Assembly: GCA_937937585.1 (NCBI GenBank)
Contig: CALDCB010000008.1
Span: 310,001 to 374,000, forward strand
Direction: 5' to 3'
Source: an uncultured Coriobacteriaceae bacterium
GTDB taxonomy: Bacteria; Actinomycetota; Coriobacteriia; Coriobacteriales; Eggerthellaceae
DNA length: 64,000 nt
Of this stretch, positions 1 through 8,532 are shown one piece after another. The notes under the pieces are model-generated. The model had not been told where the DNA came from, searched no databases, and saw only the letters and a list, made by a program, of their open reading frames with translations. Both the position numbers and the translations under genes were made by a program. Within the stretch, counting starts at the first letter, position 1. Each line of letters opens with the position of its first letter.

Positions 1-242
1 TGAGCGTGGGGCCCTTACCGCCCGTGCATCCACCGCCTCGAGTCGCGCAATGCCCACATCGTATCACAGTTCGCACATATTTGGCACACTTTTTCATCAT
101 ACACGTTTCCCCAGTTCAGAATAAGAAAAGGACGGCAACTTACGATGTCGTCCTTTTCCGTTGCGCTCATTTTTGAAGGAACCGCTCCGTGAGTCGATGC
201 CGCACTTGATGCGCGCATCGTTATCGAGCGATCGCCGTTATG
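1..242. other. Left edge without a supported gene
   Basis: I see no credible coding region here on either strand. The stretch holds the transcription terminator of the first arylsulfotransferase gene. The sequence around that terminator closely resembles the terminator region of the second copy near 1824-1880, so the tandem duplication includes 3' flanking DNA. Confidence 0.5.
119..157 (-). terminator. Rho-independent terminator of arylsulfotransferase copy 1
   Basis: A 12-bp hairpin (126-137 with 146-157, one mismatch) lies about 85 bases past the stop codon. Read on the minus strand it runs into a T-rich tract. Confidence 0.8.
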
Positions 243-1670
243 CTAGTCGAGGTCCTCGACGCAGTGAGCCATCTCGTCGTTGAAGGCATGTGCGCCCTCG
301 ACGGTGACCGCGGTGGTCTCGTACTCGGAATGAGCTGCGCCCTCAACATGGAACTTGGTGTTGTCAGTGCGAGGAATAGCAATCTCTTCGGGCTTCTCGA
401 GCTGCGGCACCCACTCGTACGGGATACGGTATGCTCGGTACAGCAGGCTCTGGCCAATGTCAGGGAACACGTACTCCCAAACCAGCTTCTGCTCGCGCGT
501 GTATTCGCGGATGATGGCGGAGCAGCCCTCGCAGATCATGGTGTTGCCGTTGGGCAGGCGCTGCGCATCGGAGGTCAACGGGCTGAAGAAGTAGTTGCCG
601 TTGAAGTTGAAGCCGCCGCCCGAGCCGGTCGGCTCGCCGGTGCACTCCCAAACGATCTCGAGCGTGGTGGGATCGAACTCGACGACGCGCGAGGAGTCGC
701 GACGGGTGACTTTCAGGCCGGTCTTCGAGAACTGGTTCGGCGCACCGTAACCGGCCCAGCCGCCGTTGTCGTAGACCATGATGTTGCCCTCGCCCGGCAG
801 GCCCTTGGGAATCATGTGGGTGTGGTGCGGGCCGACGATGGTTCCGAACATGCGAAGCTCGGGCGTCTTGGTGAAGTCGGGGCCGACCTGCCACACAATG
901 TCGCCTGTCTCGTGGTCGAGGATCCACATGATGTTGCACTCACGCGAATCCATGATGATGTTATCGGGCTTGAAGCGCTCGTCGCCGGCGTCGTACCACT
1001 TGTTCGGGCCGACGTAGCTGGCGCAGTTGCAGTGGAACAGATCGCCCTGCCCCTCGGGGCCGGCGTTGCGAATATTCGGGTTGCGGAACATCGCGTTTTT
1101 CTGCTCTTCGGTGAAGCCGAACTGGTTGAAGTGGTCGATGACGCTCCACTCCCAAAGGATGTTGCCCTCGCGGTCGATCTCGATCAGGCGGTCGTCCAGC
1201 AACAGCTGCGGGGAGATCTTGGGCTTGCGCACATCGTTGTGCGTGAGCATCAGCATCTTGTCGAAGTTGGGATCAGGATCCTGGCCAGGAGCATAATAGC
1301 CAACCGGATTGCCGGTTACCTGGAAGTCGTGATGCTGACGGGCCATCCAGCGCTCGCCGTCGGGATCCTTCACCAGCTGGTTGCGATTGAAAGCCCATTC
1401 GACGTTGCCGTCCATATCGACCATGGTGAGATCTTCTTCGTCCTGGAAGCCGTTCTCGGCGGGACGGGTCGCACGAGAGGCGATCATGTGACCGCCCGGA
1501 AGCATCTTGGTGGGGATGCCGTACATCTCCTTCCAGTGACGGACGATCTTGCCGTTCATGTTGATGAGGTTGATACCAAGCTCAGGAGCCGAGAACAGCG
1601 TGTAGCCGTTCCAGCACTCTTCGGGGTAGTACACGGTGGTACCAGTCGGAAATACAGTTGGACGTCCCAT
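243..1670 (-). CDS. Arylsulfotransferase-family protein, copy 1
   Basis: The 475-residue product belongs to the arylsulfotransferase (ASST) family, whose members move a sulfuryl group from a phenolic sulfate to another phenol through a sulfo-histidine. Repeated aspartate/tryptophan strand motifs fit a beta-propeller. Candidate active-site histidines lie in the HHTHM segment at mid-protein and in the HVEGAAH segment near the C-terminus. Unlike periplasmic E. coli-type ASST there is no signal peptide, so it is probably cytoplasmic. An AGAGGTAAC ribosome site precedes the ATG. A second copy follows upstream at 1922-3349. The last ~105 codons are identical in DNA to copy 2 apart from one base near the stop, while the N-terminal half differs at many sites. 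The natural substrate is unknown; plant or host phenol sulfates are plausible. Confidence 0.85.
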   Translation of the reverse strand: MGRPTVFPTGTTVYYPEECWNGYTLFSAPELGINLINMNGKIVRHWKEMYGIPTKMLPGGHMIASRATRPAENGFQDEEDLTMVDMDGNVEWAFNRNQLVKDPDGERWMARQHHDFQVTGNPVGYYAPGQDPDPNFDKMLMLTHNDVRKPKISPQLLLDDRLIEIDREGNILWEWSVIDHFNQFGFTEEQKNAMFRNPNIRNAGPEGQGDLFHCNCASYVGPNKWYDAGDERFKPDNIIMDSRECNIMWILDHETGDIVWQVGPDFTKTPELRMFGTIVGPHHTHMIPKGLPGEGNIMVYDNGGWAGYGAPNQFSKTGLKVTRRDSSRVVEFDPTTLEIVWECTGEPTGSGGGFNFNGNYFFSPLTSDAQRLPNGNTMICEGCSAIIREYTREQKLVWEYVFPDIGQSLLYRAYRIPYEWVPQLEKPEEIAIPRTDNTKFHVEGAAHSEYETTAVTVEGAHAFNDEMAHCVEDLD

Positions 1671-1847
1671 ACCTGTTACCTCTTCCTCTGTTGTTTGCCT
1701 TGCTTCCCTTCTCGCGTCGACCCGACGTGATCGAACCGAGCACGACCTGCGCCCTCTCTCCTAAAGACGCAGTGACTCCACTGTACCACAGCCCGCATAT
1801 ACCCTAGGTACGTATATAGCGTACGTTTCCCCAGATCAAAATAAGAA

Positions 1848-1875
1848 AAGGACGGCACCTTACGATGCCGTCCTT
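1848..1875 (-). terminator. Rho-independent terminator of arylsulfotransferase copy 2
   Basis: A perfect 10-bp hairpin (1848-1857 with 1866-1875) is followed on the minus strand by a T-rich tract. It is a near copy of the terminator at 119-157, including flanking bases. Confidence 0.85.
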
Positions 1876-1921
1876 CCTTATTGCGTTACACGATGACGCT
1901 GCAACACGCCGTTGAATTCGA

Positions 1922-3349
1922 CTAGTCGAGATCCTCGACGCAGTGAGCCATCTCGTCGTTGAAGGCATGTGCGCCCTCGACGGTGACCGCGGTGGTCTCG
2001 TACTCGGAATGAGCTGCGCCCTCAACATGGAACTTGGTGTTGTCAGTGCGAGGAATAGCAATCTCTTCGGGCTTCTCGAGCTGCGGCACCCACTCGTACG
2101 GGATACGGTATGCTCGGTACAGCAGGCTCTGGCCAATGTCAGGGAACACGTACTCCCAAACCAGCTTCTGCTCGCGCGTGTATTCGCGGATGATGGCGGA
2201 GCAGCCCTCGCAGATCATGGTGTTGCCGTTGGGCAGGCGCTGCGCGCTGGAGGTCAGCGGGCTGTAGAAGTAGTTGCCGTTGAAGTTGAAGCCGCCGCCC
2301 GAGCCGGTCTGCTCGCCGGTGCACTCCCAAACGATCTCGAGGTTGGTCGGGTTGAACTCGACGACGCGAGAAGAATCGCGACGGGTGACCTTCAGGCCGG
2401 TCTTCGAGAACTGGTTCGGTGCGCCGTAACCGGCCCAGCCGCCGTTGTCGTAGACCATGATGTTGCCCTCGCCCGGCAGACCCTTCGGGATCATGTGGGT
2501 GTGGTGCGGGCCGACGATGGTGCCGAAGATGCGCTTCTCGGGCGTGTCGGTAAAGTCGGGGCCGACCTGCCAGACGATATCGCCGGTCTCATGGTCAAGG
2601 ATCCACATGATGTTCATCTCACGGGAGTCCATGATGATGTTGTCGGGCTTGAAGCGCATGTCGCCCTCGTCATACCAGTGGTTGGGGCCCAGGTAAGATG
2701 CGCAGTTGCAGTGGAAGATGTCGCCCTGGCCCTCGGGACCCGCGTTCTGGGTGTTGGGGTTGCGGAACATGGCGTTCTTCTGCTCTTCAGAGAAACCGAA
2801 CTGGTTGAAATGCTCGACAACGCTCCACTCCCAGGTGATGTTGCCGTCGCGGTCGATCTCGATCAGACGATCGTCCAGAAGCTGCTGCGGGGAAATCTTC
2901 GGCTTCTTCACGTCGTCATGTGTGAGCAGCAGCATCTTGTCGAAGTTGGGGTCGGGCTCCATGCCGGGGACATAATAGCCAACCGGGTTGCCGGTGACCT
3001 GGAAGTCGTGATGCTGACGGGCCATCCAACGCTCACCGTCGGGGTCGTTGATGAGCTGGTTGTGGTCGAAGCTCCACTCAACCTTGCCGTCCATATCGAC
3101 CATGGTGAGGTCTTCCTGGTCCTGATAGCCGTTGGCAGCAGGACGGGTTGCGCGAGAAGCGATCATATGGCCGCCGGGCAGGAACTTAGGCGGGAAGCCA
3201 TACATATCCTTCCAATGGCGGACGATCTTGCCGTTCATGTTAATGAGGTTAACGCCAAGCTGCGGAGCGGAGAACAGCGTGTAGCCGTTCCAGCACTCTT
3301 CAGGGTAGTACACGGTGGTGCCAGTCGGAAAAACGTTTGGACGTCCCAT
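1922..3349 (-). CDS. Arylsulfotransferase-family protein, copy 2
   Basis: This 475-residue paralogue has the same length and architecture as copy 1 (243-1670), again without a signal peptide. I chose the ATG at 3349, where the product begins MGRPN, because it matches the start of copy 1 and has an AGAGGTAAGGG ribosome site. The frame stays open further upstream, but without a ribosome site. It lies 252 bases upstream of copy 1, and its own terminator sits in between, so the two are separately terminated. Over most of their length the proteins differ at scattered positions, but from about codon 368 to the stop the two genes are almost identical even at silent sites. That pattern points to gene conversion rather than simple recent duplication. 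Confidence 0.85.
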   Translation of the reverse strand: MGRPNVFPTGTTVYYPEECWNGYTLFSAPQLGVNLINMNGKIVRHWKDMYGFPPKFLPGGHMIASRATRPAANGYQDQEDLTMVDMDGKVEWSFDHNQLINDPDGERWMARQHHDFQVTGNPVGYYVPGMEPDPNFDKMLLLTHDDVKKPKISPQQLLDDRLIEIDRDGNITWEWSVVEHFNQFGFSEEQKNAMFRNPNTQNAGPEGQGDIFHCNCASYLGPNHWYDEGDMRFKPDNIIMDSREMNIMWILDHETGDIVWQVGPDFTDTPEKRIFGTIVGPHHTHMIPKGLPGEGNIMVYDNGGWAGYGAPNQFSKTGLKVTRRDSSRVVEFNPTNLEIVWECTGEQTGSGGGFNFNGNYFYSPLTSSAQRLPNGNTMICEGCSAIIREYTREQKLVWEYVFPDIGQSLLYRAYRIPYEWVPQLEKPEEIAIPRTDNTKFHVEGAAHSEYETTAVTVEGAHAFNDEMAHCVEDLD

Positions 3350-3477
3350 TCCCTTACCTCTTTCTTGAACTAACTTTCTCCTACATGAAACTATGGATAA
3401 AACCGCGCCCCTATAACGCGGTATTCCACCAAAAGTAACCGGGAGCAACCCGGCACGCCTTGCTTAAGCTAGAAAAT

Positions 3478-3518
3478 AAGCGCGCCAATCTACCCGCAAA
3501 ACGAGAGTTGACGCGCTT
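3478..3518 (-). terminator. Terminator of the thioredoxin-like gene
   Basis: An 11-bp hairpin with one mismatch (3478-3488 with 3508-3518) is followed on the minus strand by ATTTTCT. It separates the thioredoxin-like gene from the arylsulfotransferase pair. Confidence 0.7.
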
Positions 3519-3547
3519 TCGAAAAGCAACCGCAAAGCGCGAAGCTC

Positions 3548-3859
3548 TTACATGAACTCTTCGATCTTCTCAGCGAAATCGTCCTCAGGAGCATCGCCCG
3601 AGATAACAGCCTTGACGTTGCCGCCGGCGAAGAACATCGTCTGAGGAACACCCTTCAGATGGTACTTCGGGAGGATGGTCGGCTGCTGCTCGACGTCGAT
3701 CTCGTAGAACTTGTAGTTCGGGTAATCGGCCTCGAGAGCCTCGATCTTGGGATGAACTTCCTGGCACACATGGCAGGTCTTACGAGAAACGAGAACGAGG
3801 CACTTCTGGCCACCGTCTTCAACGAGCTCCTCAAATGCTTCAGGACCAAGTTTCTTCAT
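3548..3859 (-). CDS. Thioredoxin-like protein with CHVC active site
   Basis: The 103-residue protein has the thioredoxin fold layout: a CxxC redox motif (Cys29-His-Val-Cys32) after a beta strand and a cis-proline segment GVPQT near residue 72. The motif reads CHVC, not the CGPC of housekeeping thioredoxin, which predicts a shifted redox potential or a dedicated partner. The start at 3859 has an AGGGAG ribosome site; a longer frame upstream lacks one. It is transcribed divergently from a thioredoxin reductase gene across a 413-base gap, so the two probably form a redox pair. It could serve the neighbouring arylsulfotransferases or sulfur metabolism generally, but nothing in the sequence proves this. 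Confidence 0.85.
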   Translation of the reverse strand: MKKLGPEAFEELVEDGGQKCLVLVSRKTCHVCQEVHPKIEALEADYPNYKFYEIDVEQQPTILPKYHLKGVPQTMFFAGGNVKAVISGDAPEDDFAEKIEEFM

Positions 3860-4272
3860 TATTGTTAACTCCCTTTCTTTAACTGTATCAACAGTTACCT
3901 CACGGGATATGCTACCACGCATTGCAGAAAACGCACGACAAGAATTATGTTTCGAACCAAGCTGTTGCTTTTGTGCTACATTCCATCGGAAATAACGCTA
4001 GATCAGCCGCAATTTATACAACCATGAGGAAAATCAGCATCGAATCCGTTGTCTATGAAGCATATTTACCCGCTACTATAGTCAGATCCTATAGCGCACC
4101 ATTAGATATCGCGTTTGCCGATAAGCGGTAGCTAGACAACTGGGGTAAATTATCAGCAAGGGTTAATTATAGGCAACGCGCATTAAGAGGGTCGCGCGCA
4201 GGTTCGTCAATGCGAGCCGCGTTCGGACTGAGGAGTGTGCGCAATCCACCACTCATACATTAGGGGGAGCAA
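3860..4272. promoter_or_regulatory. Divergent promoter region between thioredoxin-like gene and trxB
   Basis: This 413-base gap is distinctly more AT-rich than its surroundings and must hold the promoters of both divergent genes. I do not see a convincing -35/-10 pair. One open frame here (from 3922 on the plus strand) has a TTG start, no ribosome site and no recognisable product, so I do not call it a gene. Confidence 0.4.
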
Positions 4273-5214
4273 ATGCAAAAGACCGATGAATATTTCGACC
4301 TCGTCATCATCGGCAGTGGCCCGGCGGGCCTGACGGCTGGTCTGTACGGCGGTCGCGCCCTGCTTAAGACCGTCATCCTGGAGAAGGGCGGCATCGGCGG
4401 TCGCGTCACCACCACCACCGAGATCGCCAACTATCCCGCGGCTGGCCACACCACCGGCCCCGATTTGATGGACAAGATGCGCGCCGACACCGAGCGTTTC
4501 GGCGTCGAGATCCGTCAGCAGGCTGTCAAGAGCGTTGATTTCACTGGCGAGGACAAGCTCATCGAAACCCGCAAGATCACCTACCATGCGAAGGCCGTCA
4601 TCATCGCTTCCGGCACGCATGCTCGTGTTCTGGGCACTCCGGGCGAGGTCGAGTTCACCGGTCGCGGCGTTAGCTACTGCGCCACCTGCGACGCCGAGTT
4701 CTACACCGGCCAGAAGGTCGCTGTCATCGGCTGCGGCGACCAGGCTGTTGAGGAATCCGAGTTCATCTCTAAGTTCGCCACCGACGTCGAGATTATCTCC
4801 CGTCATACCGACGGTCGCATGAGCTGCAACGCCGTCGCTGCCGAGCAGGTCAAGGAGAACCCGAAGATCAACATCAACTTCGGCGTTACCTGCACCGAGG
4901 TCTACGGCGAGGACGAGGTCGAGGGCATCGTTCTTAAGGATGTCACCACGGGCGAAGAAAAGAAGATGCCGTGCCAGGGCGTGTTCTTCTTCACCGGCAT
5001 GGATCCGAACACCGACTTCCTGGGCGAGCAGCCGTTCCTGAACGAGAAGGGCTGGATCGTTACCGACGGCGACAACATGTCCACCAACGTTCCGGGCGTT
5101 TACGCAGCCGGCGACGTTCGCCAGAAGTTCCTGCGTCAGGTTGCCACCGCTGTTGGCGATGGCGCTGCTGCCGCAACCGCTGCCGAGAAGTATATCGCTT
5201 CTCTGGAGCACTAA
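4273..5214 (+). CDS. trxB: Thioredoxin reductase-family FAD flavoprotein
   Basis: The 313-residue product has the FAD-binding GSGPAG motif (residues 14-19), the redox pair CATC (136-139), a second nucleotide-binding motif GCGDQA (about 153-158), and a C-terminal FAD segment ending GVYAAGD. It would reduce thioredoxin or a related disulfide protein. The start has a strong GGGGGAG ribosome site. The usual NADPH-recognition motif HRRxxxR is replaced by a SRHTDGR-like segment, so the electron donor may not be NADPH. It is divergent from the CHVC thioredoxin-like gene, the likely partner. Length is normal for the family. Confidence 0.88.
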   Translation: MQKTDEYFDLVIIGSGPAGLTAGLYGGRALLKTVILEKGGIGGRVTTTTEIANYPAAGHTTGPDLMDKMRADTERFGVEIRQQAVKSVDFTGEDKLIETRKITYHAKAVIIASGTHARVLGTPGEVEFTGRGVSYCATCDAEFYTGQKVAVIGCGDQAVEESEFISKFATDVEIISRHTDGRMSCNAVAAEQVKENPKININFGVTCTEVYGEDEVEGIVLKDVTTGEEKKMPCQGVFFFTGMDPNTDFLGEQPFLNEKGWIVTDGDNMSTNVPGVYAAGDVRQKFLRQVATAVGDGAAAATAAEKYIASLEH

Positions 5215-5236
5215 TCGCAACTCCCCTGTTGCTTCG

Positions 5237-5265
5237 AAGGCCGCCCAAATGGGCGGCCTTCTTTT
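5237..5265 (+). terminator. Terminator of trxB
   Basis: A perfect 10-bp GC-rich hairpin (5237-5246 with 5251-5260) followed by CTTTT lies 22 bases past the trxB stop. Confidence 0.9.
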
Positions 5266-5352
5266 ATTGCGCGCAAAGCGATCTCGCATGGAATGAGGAG
5301 CACGGCCGGGCACAGCGCGAAAAACGGTCCAGATGCCAGCAGTCCCTTAGGC

Positions 5353-5382
5353 AAAAAGATGCGGCCCGCTCATGCGAGCCGC
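5353..5382 (-). terminator. Terminator of leuB
   Basis: A GC-rich hairpin (5361-5382) is followed on the minus strand by ATCTTTTTG, 39 bases past the leuB stop. Confidence 0.75.
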
Positions 5383-5421
5383 TGAAATGCTGAAGCAGTT
5401 TTCCAAACGGTGTTACGTCTT

Positions 5422-6531
5422 TTACAAGTGCTCGACTACCAAGTCGCCCATCTTCGCCGTGCCGACCACGTGGTCATCGGCGGTTTGGTCATCCTTGATG
5501 TCGCCCGTGCGCCAACCTTCATCCAGAACCTCGGTGACGGCACGCGCGATGTCGTCAGCTGCATCCTGCATATCAAAGCTGTAGCGCAGCATCATCTCGA
5601 CGGAAAGGATCTGAGCAAGCGGATTGGCAACACCCCTGCCCGCGATGTCAGGTGCGCTACCGTGACTGGGCTCGTATAGCGCAACGCCGTCGCCCAAACT
5701 TGCGCTTGCGAGCATGCCAAGCGAGCCAGTGATCTGGGCAGCCTCATCAGACAGAATGTCACCGAACATGTTCTCGGTAAGGACGACGTCGAAATCCGCG
5801 GGGCGATTGATGAGCTGCATGGCGGTGTTATCAACCAGCAAGTCCTCGATCTCCACGTCAGGGTATTCCGCCTTGCCAATACGATGCACGATCTCACGCC
5901 ACATACGGCTGGTCTCAAGAACATTCGCCTTATCGACGCTGGTCACCTTGCCGCGGCGTTTACGCGCCGCTTCAAACGCCTGTCGAGCGATCCGCTCGAC
6001 CTCGTACTCGCGATATTCAAGCGTGTCATAGGCGCGCTGGCCCTTCGCACCGTTAGCGCCGGCGCCTTCTTCGTCGTAGAAGCGCTCACGCTTACCGAAG
6101 TACAAGCCGCCGGTAAGCTCACGAACGATCATCAGATCAACGCCGTCGACGATCTCGGGCTTCAACGTGGAAGCCCCTGCCAACGCCCGATGAATCTTCA
6201 CGGGGCGAAGGTTGGTGTATAGCCCAAGCTCCTTACGGATGCCCAGCAAACCCTGCTCGGGACGAGGTGCATTCGGATCGGTGGAATCCCACTTCGGTCC
6301 GCCAACCGCCGCAAGAAGAACCGCATCGGAAGCTTTAGCGGCCTCGAGCGTTGCTTCAGGAAGCGGATCTCCCGTTGCATCGATAGCGGCGCCACCGATA
6401 AGGGAATCCGCGCAATTGAATTCGACGCCGTATTTCACACCAACGGCTTTTAGAACCTTCACGCCCTCGGCGATGATCTCGGGGCCAATGCCGTCGCCTG
6501 GCAGAAGGCAGATGTTATACGCTGCAGCCAT
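5422..6531 (-). CDS. leuB: 3-isopropylmalate dehydrogenase
   Basis: The 369-residue enzyme oxidatively decarboxylates 3-isopropylmalate in leucine synthesis. It shows the family hallmarks: LLPGDGIGPE near the N-terminus, the ELTGGLYFG substrate segment, the NMFGDILSDE metal-binding segment and the EPSHGSAPDIAG NAD segment. I set the start at 6531, where a GAGGTAAG ribosome site lies just upstream; the frame is open for 51 more codons without a plausible signal. leuD and leuC lie nearby on the same strand but are separated from leuB by a gene on the opposite strand, so leuB must have its own promoter. Confidence 0.95.
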   Translation of the reverse strand: MAAAYNICLLPGDGIGPEIIAEGVKVLKAVGVKYGVEFNCADSLIGGAAIDATGDPLPEATLEAAKASDAVLLAAVGGPKWDSTDPNAPRPEQGLLGIRKELGLYTNLRPVKIHRALAGASTLKPEIVDGVDLMIVRELTGGLYFGKRERFYDEEGAGANGAKGQRAYDTLEYREYEVERIARQAFEAARKRRGKVTSVDKANVLETSRMWREIVHRIGKAEYPDVEIEDLLVDNTAMQLINRPADFDVVLTENMFGDILSDEAAQITGSLGMLASASLGDGVALYEPSHGSAPDIAGRGVANPLAQILSVEMMLRYSFDMQDAADDIARAVTEVLDEGWRTGDIKDDQTADDHVVGTAKMGDLVVEHL

Positions 6532-6752
6532 TTCGCTTACCTCTTTCAACACGTTACTGATTCGCAAGTCAATACTAACGCCCTGAGCTGCAAGCGGCAT
6601 CAAACAGTTCAGCTCGAAACGCCCCTGAAACCAGAAAGACCCCAACATGATGTTTTCCGGCAGATCTCTGCAACTTTGGGACATCGGGGACTACCCATGA
6701 AAGGAAGGTTTCTTCCATACTAGACAACAACATTTCTATTGAGGAGGCAGCA

Positions 6753-8000
6753 ATGGAAGATGTATTCGCCATCAAATGCAAGAGCTGCGGCGGCCCCATG
6801 TACTCCAACCAAGCAAAGCGCAGTTTCGAGTGCGCGTATTGCGGCGCAAGCGAGCCCTGGAGCAAGGACGGATCCGAGCCAAACGCCCTGATCAGCTTCC
6901 GTCATAAGCCCCTCGAGAAGCAAAATGACCTGCTGAAGCTTGTCCTTGCGGGCACGCTTCAACCGCCCGAGGAAAAAGATTGGTACTACTTCGAGTACTA
7001 CTGGCGCAGCATGTCGCTGTTCGAGAAGATTCTGAACGACGACCCTGCCACTGCGCGAGAGCTCAGCGAATCGAAGCACATCAGCATTCCCTGCCCATAC
7101 TGCGGCGCGTCGTTCGAGGGCGAATCGACCCAAAGCGTGTTCGAATGCCCCGCCTGCGGCAACAAAGTTGCCATGTCAGACTGCTGCGAACCGGGAACGT
7201 TCAGCAAGCGCCTTTCAATTGGATCGGGCGCCGAATACATCCCCGAGCAGGCTCTTCCCTGCCATATCACCGAGCAGCAGGCCCGCGCCAACGCCAGGCA
7301 GTTCGTACAGCAGCACGCCGATGCGTTCGCCAAGCACGACATGAATGACTGCGTCGACAATCAGATGACGCTTGCATACCTGCCCATTGCGGCAGTCGAT
7401 CTTCATGTGATGACCGCGTTTCCCGGCGGGTTGTTCCGCAAAGACACGCTGATCTACAGCGAGCTCATTAACTGGGCTTACCCTAAAACCGACTTCTTCG
7501 ACATGCCCCTTCTTAGCCTTCTTGAGCCGTGGGACTACTCTGAGGCAGCACATTTCGACCCCGCGATGCAAGAAGGAGACTTCCGTATTGCCGCCGTTGT
7601 CGGCCTTATCAACGACAATGTGCTGGTGAACGAAGTCGGCCGCTACGTCATTGGCAACGACCTTCAGGAGGCATTCGGCCTGAATCCCAAGAAGATGAAG
7701 TCGTGGGCGCGCAATATCCGCAAGCATGGATCGGGGCTTATGCTGGTTCCCGTGTACTATTTCGATCGCCCCGCATCTGACGGGCGCAAGGGCGAGCAGG
7801 TACGCATGGCGGTCAATGGTCAGACCGGCCGCGTTGCCGCTGTGGTATTCGACGAGAAGAAAGAGGCGCGCTTCGTTTCGACACTTGGCTCGAACGTGCA
7901 TCTGTCTGCCGAGAGCACCGTTCATGCGAACCCCATCGAGGTTCGCTACAAGAAGTCACCCCATCTGTACGAAATCGCCCGCATCGGCAGGCTTAGCTAA
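6753..8000 (+). CDS. Double zinc-ribbon protein of unknown function
   Basis: The 415-residue protein has two zinc-ribbon modules, with CxxC pairs near residues 9-12 and 27-30 (CKSC, CAYC) and again near 114-117 and 132-135 (CPYC, CPAC). A long soluble C-terminal region carries no motif I recognise. There is no signal peptide or membrane segment. A GAGGAGG ribosome site precedes the ATG. It sits on the plus strand between leuB and leuD on the minus strand and is convergent with leuD. Proteins annotated only as TFIIB-type zinc-ribbon proteins have this look. I cannot assign a role. Confidence 0.8.
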   Translation: MEDVFAIKCKSCGGPMYSNQAKRSFECAYCGASEPWSKDGSEPNALISFRHKPLEKQNDLLKLVLAGTLQPPEEKDWYYFEYYWRSMSLFEKILNDDPATARELSESKHISIPCPYCGASFEGESTQSVFECPACGNKVAMSDCCEPGTFSKRLSIGSGAEYIPEQALPCHITEQQARANARQFVQQHADAFAKHDMNDCVDNQMTLAYLPIAAVDLHVMTAFPGGLFRKDTLIYSELINWAYPKTDFFDMPLLSLLEPWDYSEAAHFDPAMQEGDFRIAAVVGLINDNVLVNEVGRYVIGNDLQEAFGLNPKKMKSWARNIRKHGSGLMLVPVYYFDRPASDGRKGEQVRMAVNGQTGRVAAVVFDEKKEARFVSTLGSNVHLSAESTVHANPIEVRYKKSPHLYEIARIGRLS

Positions 8001-8012
8001 ATAAGCCTGCCG
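7985..8012. terminator. Hairpin between convergent zinc-ribbon gene and leuD
   Basis: A perfect 11-bp inverted repeat (7985-7995 with 8002-8012) contains the stop codon of the plus-strand gene. There is no clear T-tract, so it may be a bidirectional but weak terminator. Confidence 0.5.
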
Positions 8013-8027
8013 AGGAACCCGGCGCGC

Positions 8028-8522
8028 TTACTTTCCAAGGATCTTCTTAGTGCGGGCGACCAAACCACCCTCTTCGATGATCTCCTGCAAGAACGGCGGG
8101 AAAGGCTGGGCTTGGAACGTCAGACCCGTGGTTTTATCAGCGATAACACCGGTGTCGGCATCGACCTCGACCACGTCACCGTTATTGATGGCATCAACCG
8201 CTTCGGGGCATTCCATGATGGGCAAACCGATGTTGATGGCGTTGCGATAGAAAATGCGCGCGAAGCTCTTCGCGATGACGACGCTCACTCCTGCAGCCTT
8301 GATGCAGATAGGAGCATGCTCGCGTGAAGATCCGCAGCCGAAGTTCTCTTCCGCAACGATGATGTCGCCTGGCTGAACCTTCTTCACGAACTCGGAGTCA
8401 AGATCCTCCAAGCAATGCTTTGCAAGCTCGGCCGGATCGGACGTGGTAAGGTAGCGCGCCGGGATGATGACGTCGGTGTCGACGTCGCGACCGTATTTAT
8501 GAACTGTTCCCTCGAATTTCAT
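8028..8522 (-). CDS. leuD: 3-isopropylmalate dehydratase small subunit
   Basis: The 164-residue small subunit pairs with LeuC to isomerise 2- and 3-isopropylmalate. The FGCGSSREHAP motif near residues 61-71 is diagnostic for the aconitase swivel domain, and the compact length fits the bacterial/archaeal LeuD2 type. The ATG at 8522 lies 10 bases after the leuC stop, and its AAGGAG ribosome site overlaps that stop, so the two are translated from one message. Confidence 0.95.
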   Translation of the reverse strand: MKFEGTVHKYGRDVDTDVIIPARYLTTSDPAELAKHCLEDLDSEFVKKVQPGDIIVAEENFGCGSSREHAPICIKAAGVSVVIAKSFARIFYRNAINIGLPIMECPEAVDAINNGDVVEVDADTGVIADKTTGLTFQAQPFPPFLQEIIEEGGLVARTKKILGK

Positions 8523-8532
8523 CAAACGCTCC

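Noticed and set aside
240..1730. Long plus-strand open frame of 496 codons over the first arylsulfotransferase gene
   Set aside because: It is the antisense shadow of a real gene: the other strand has family motifs and a ribosome site, this one has neither.
1943..3373. Long plus-strand open frame of 476 codons over the second arylsulfotransferase gene
   Set aside because: Antisense shadow with the same composition as the one over copy 1.
3922..4131. 69-codon plus-strand frame in the thioredoxin/trxB gap
   Set aside because: TTG start, no ribosome site, AT-rich promoter-like DNA and no recognisable protein.
4207..5313. Minus-strand open frame of 368 codons over trxB
   Set aside because: Antisense shadow of trxB caused by high-GC codon bias.
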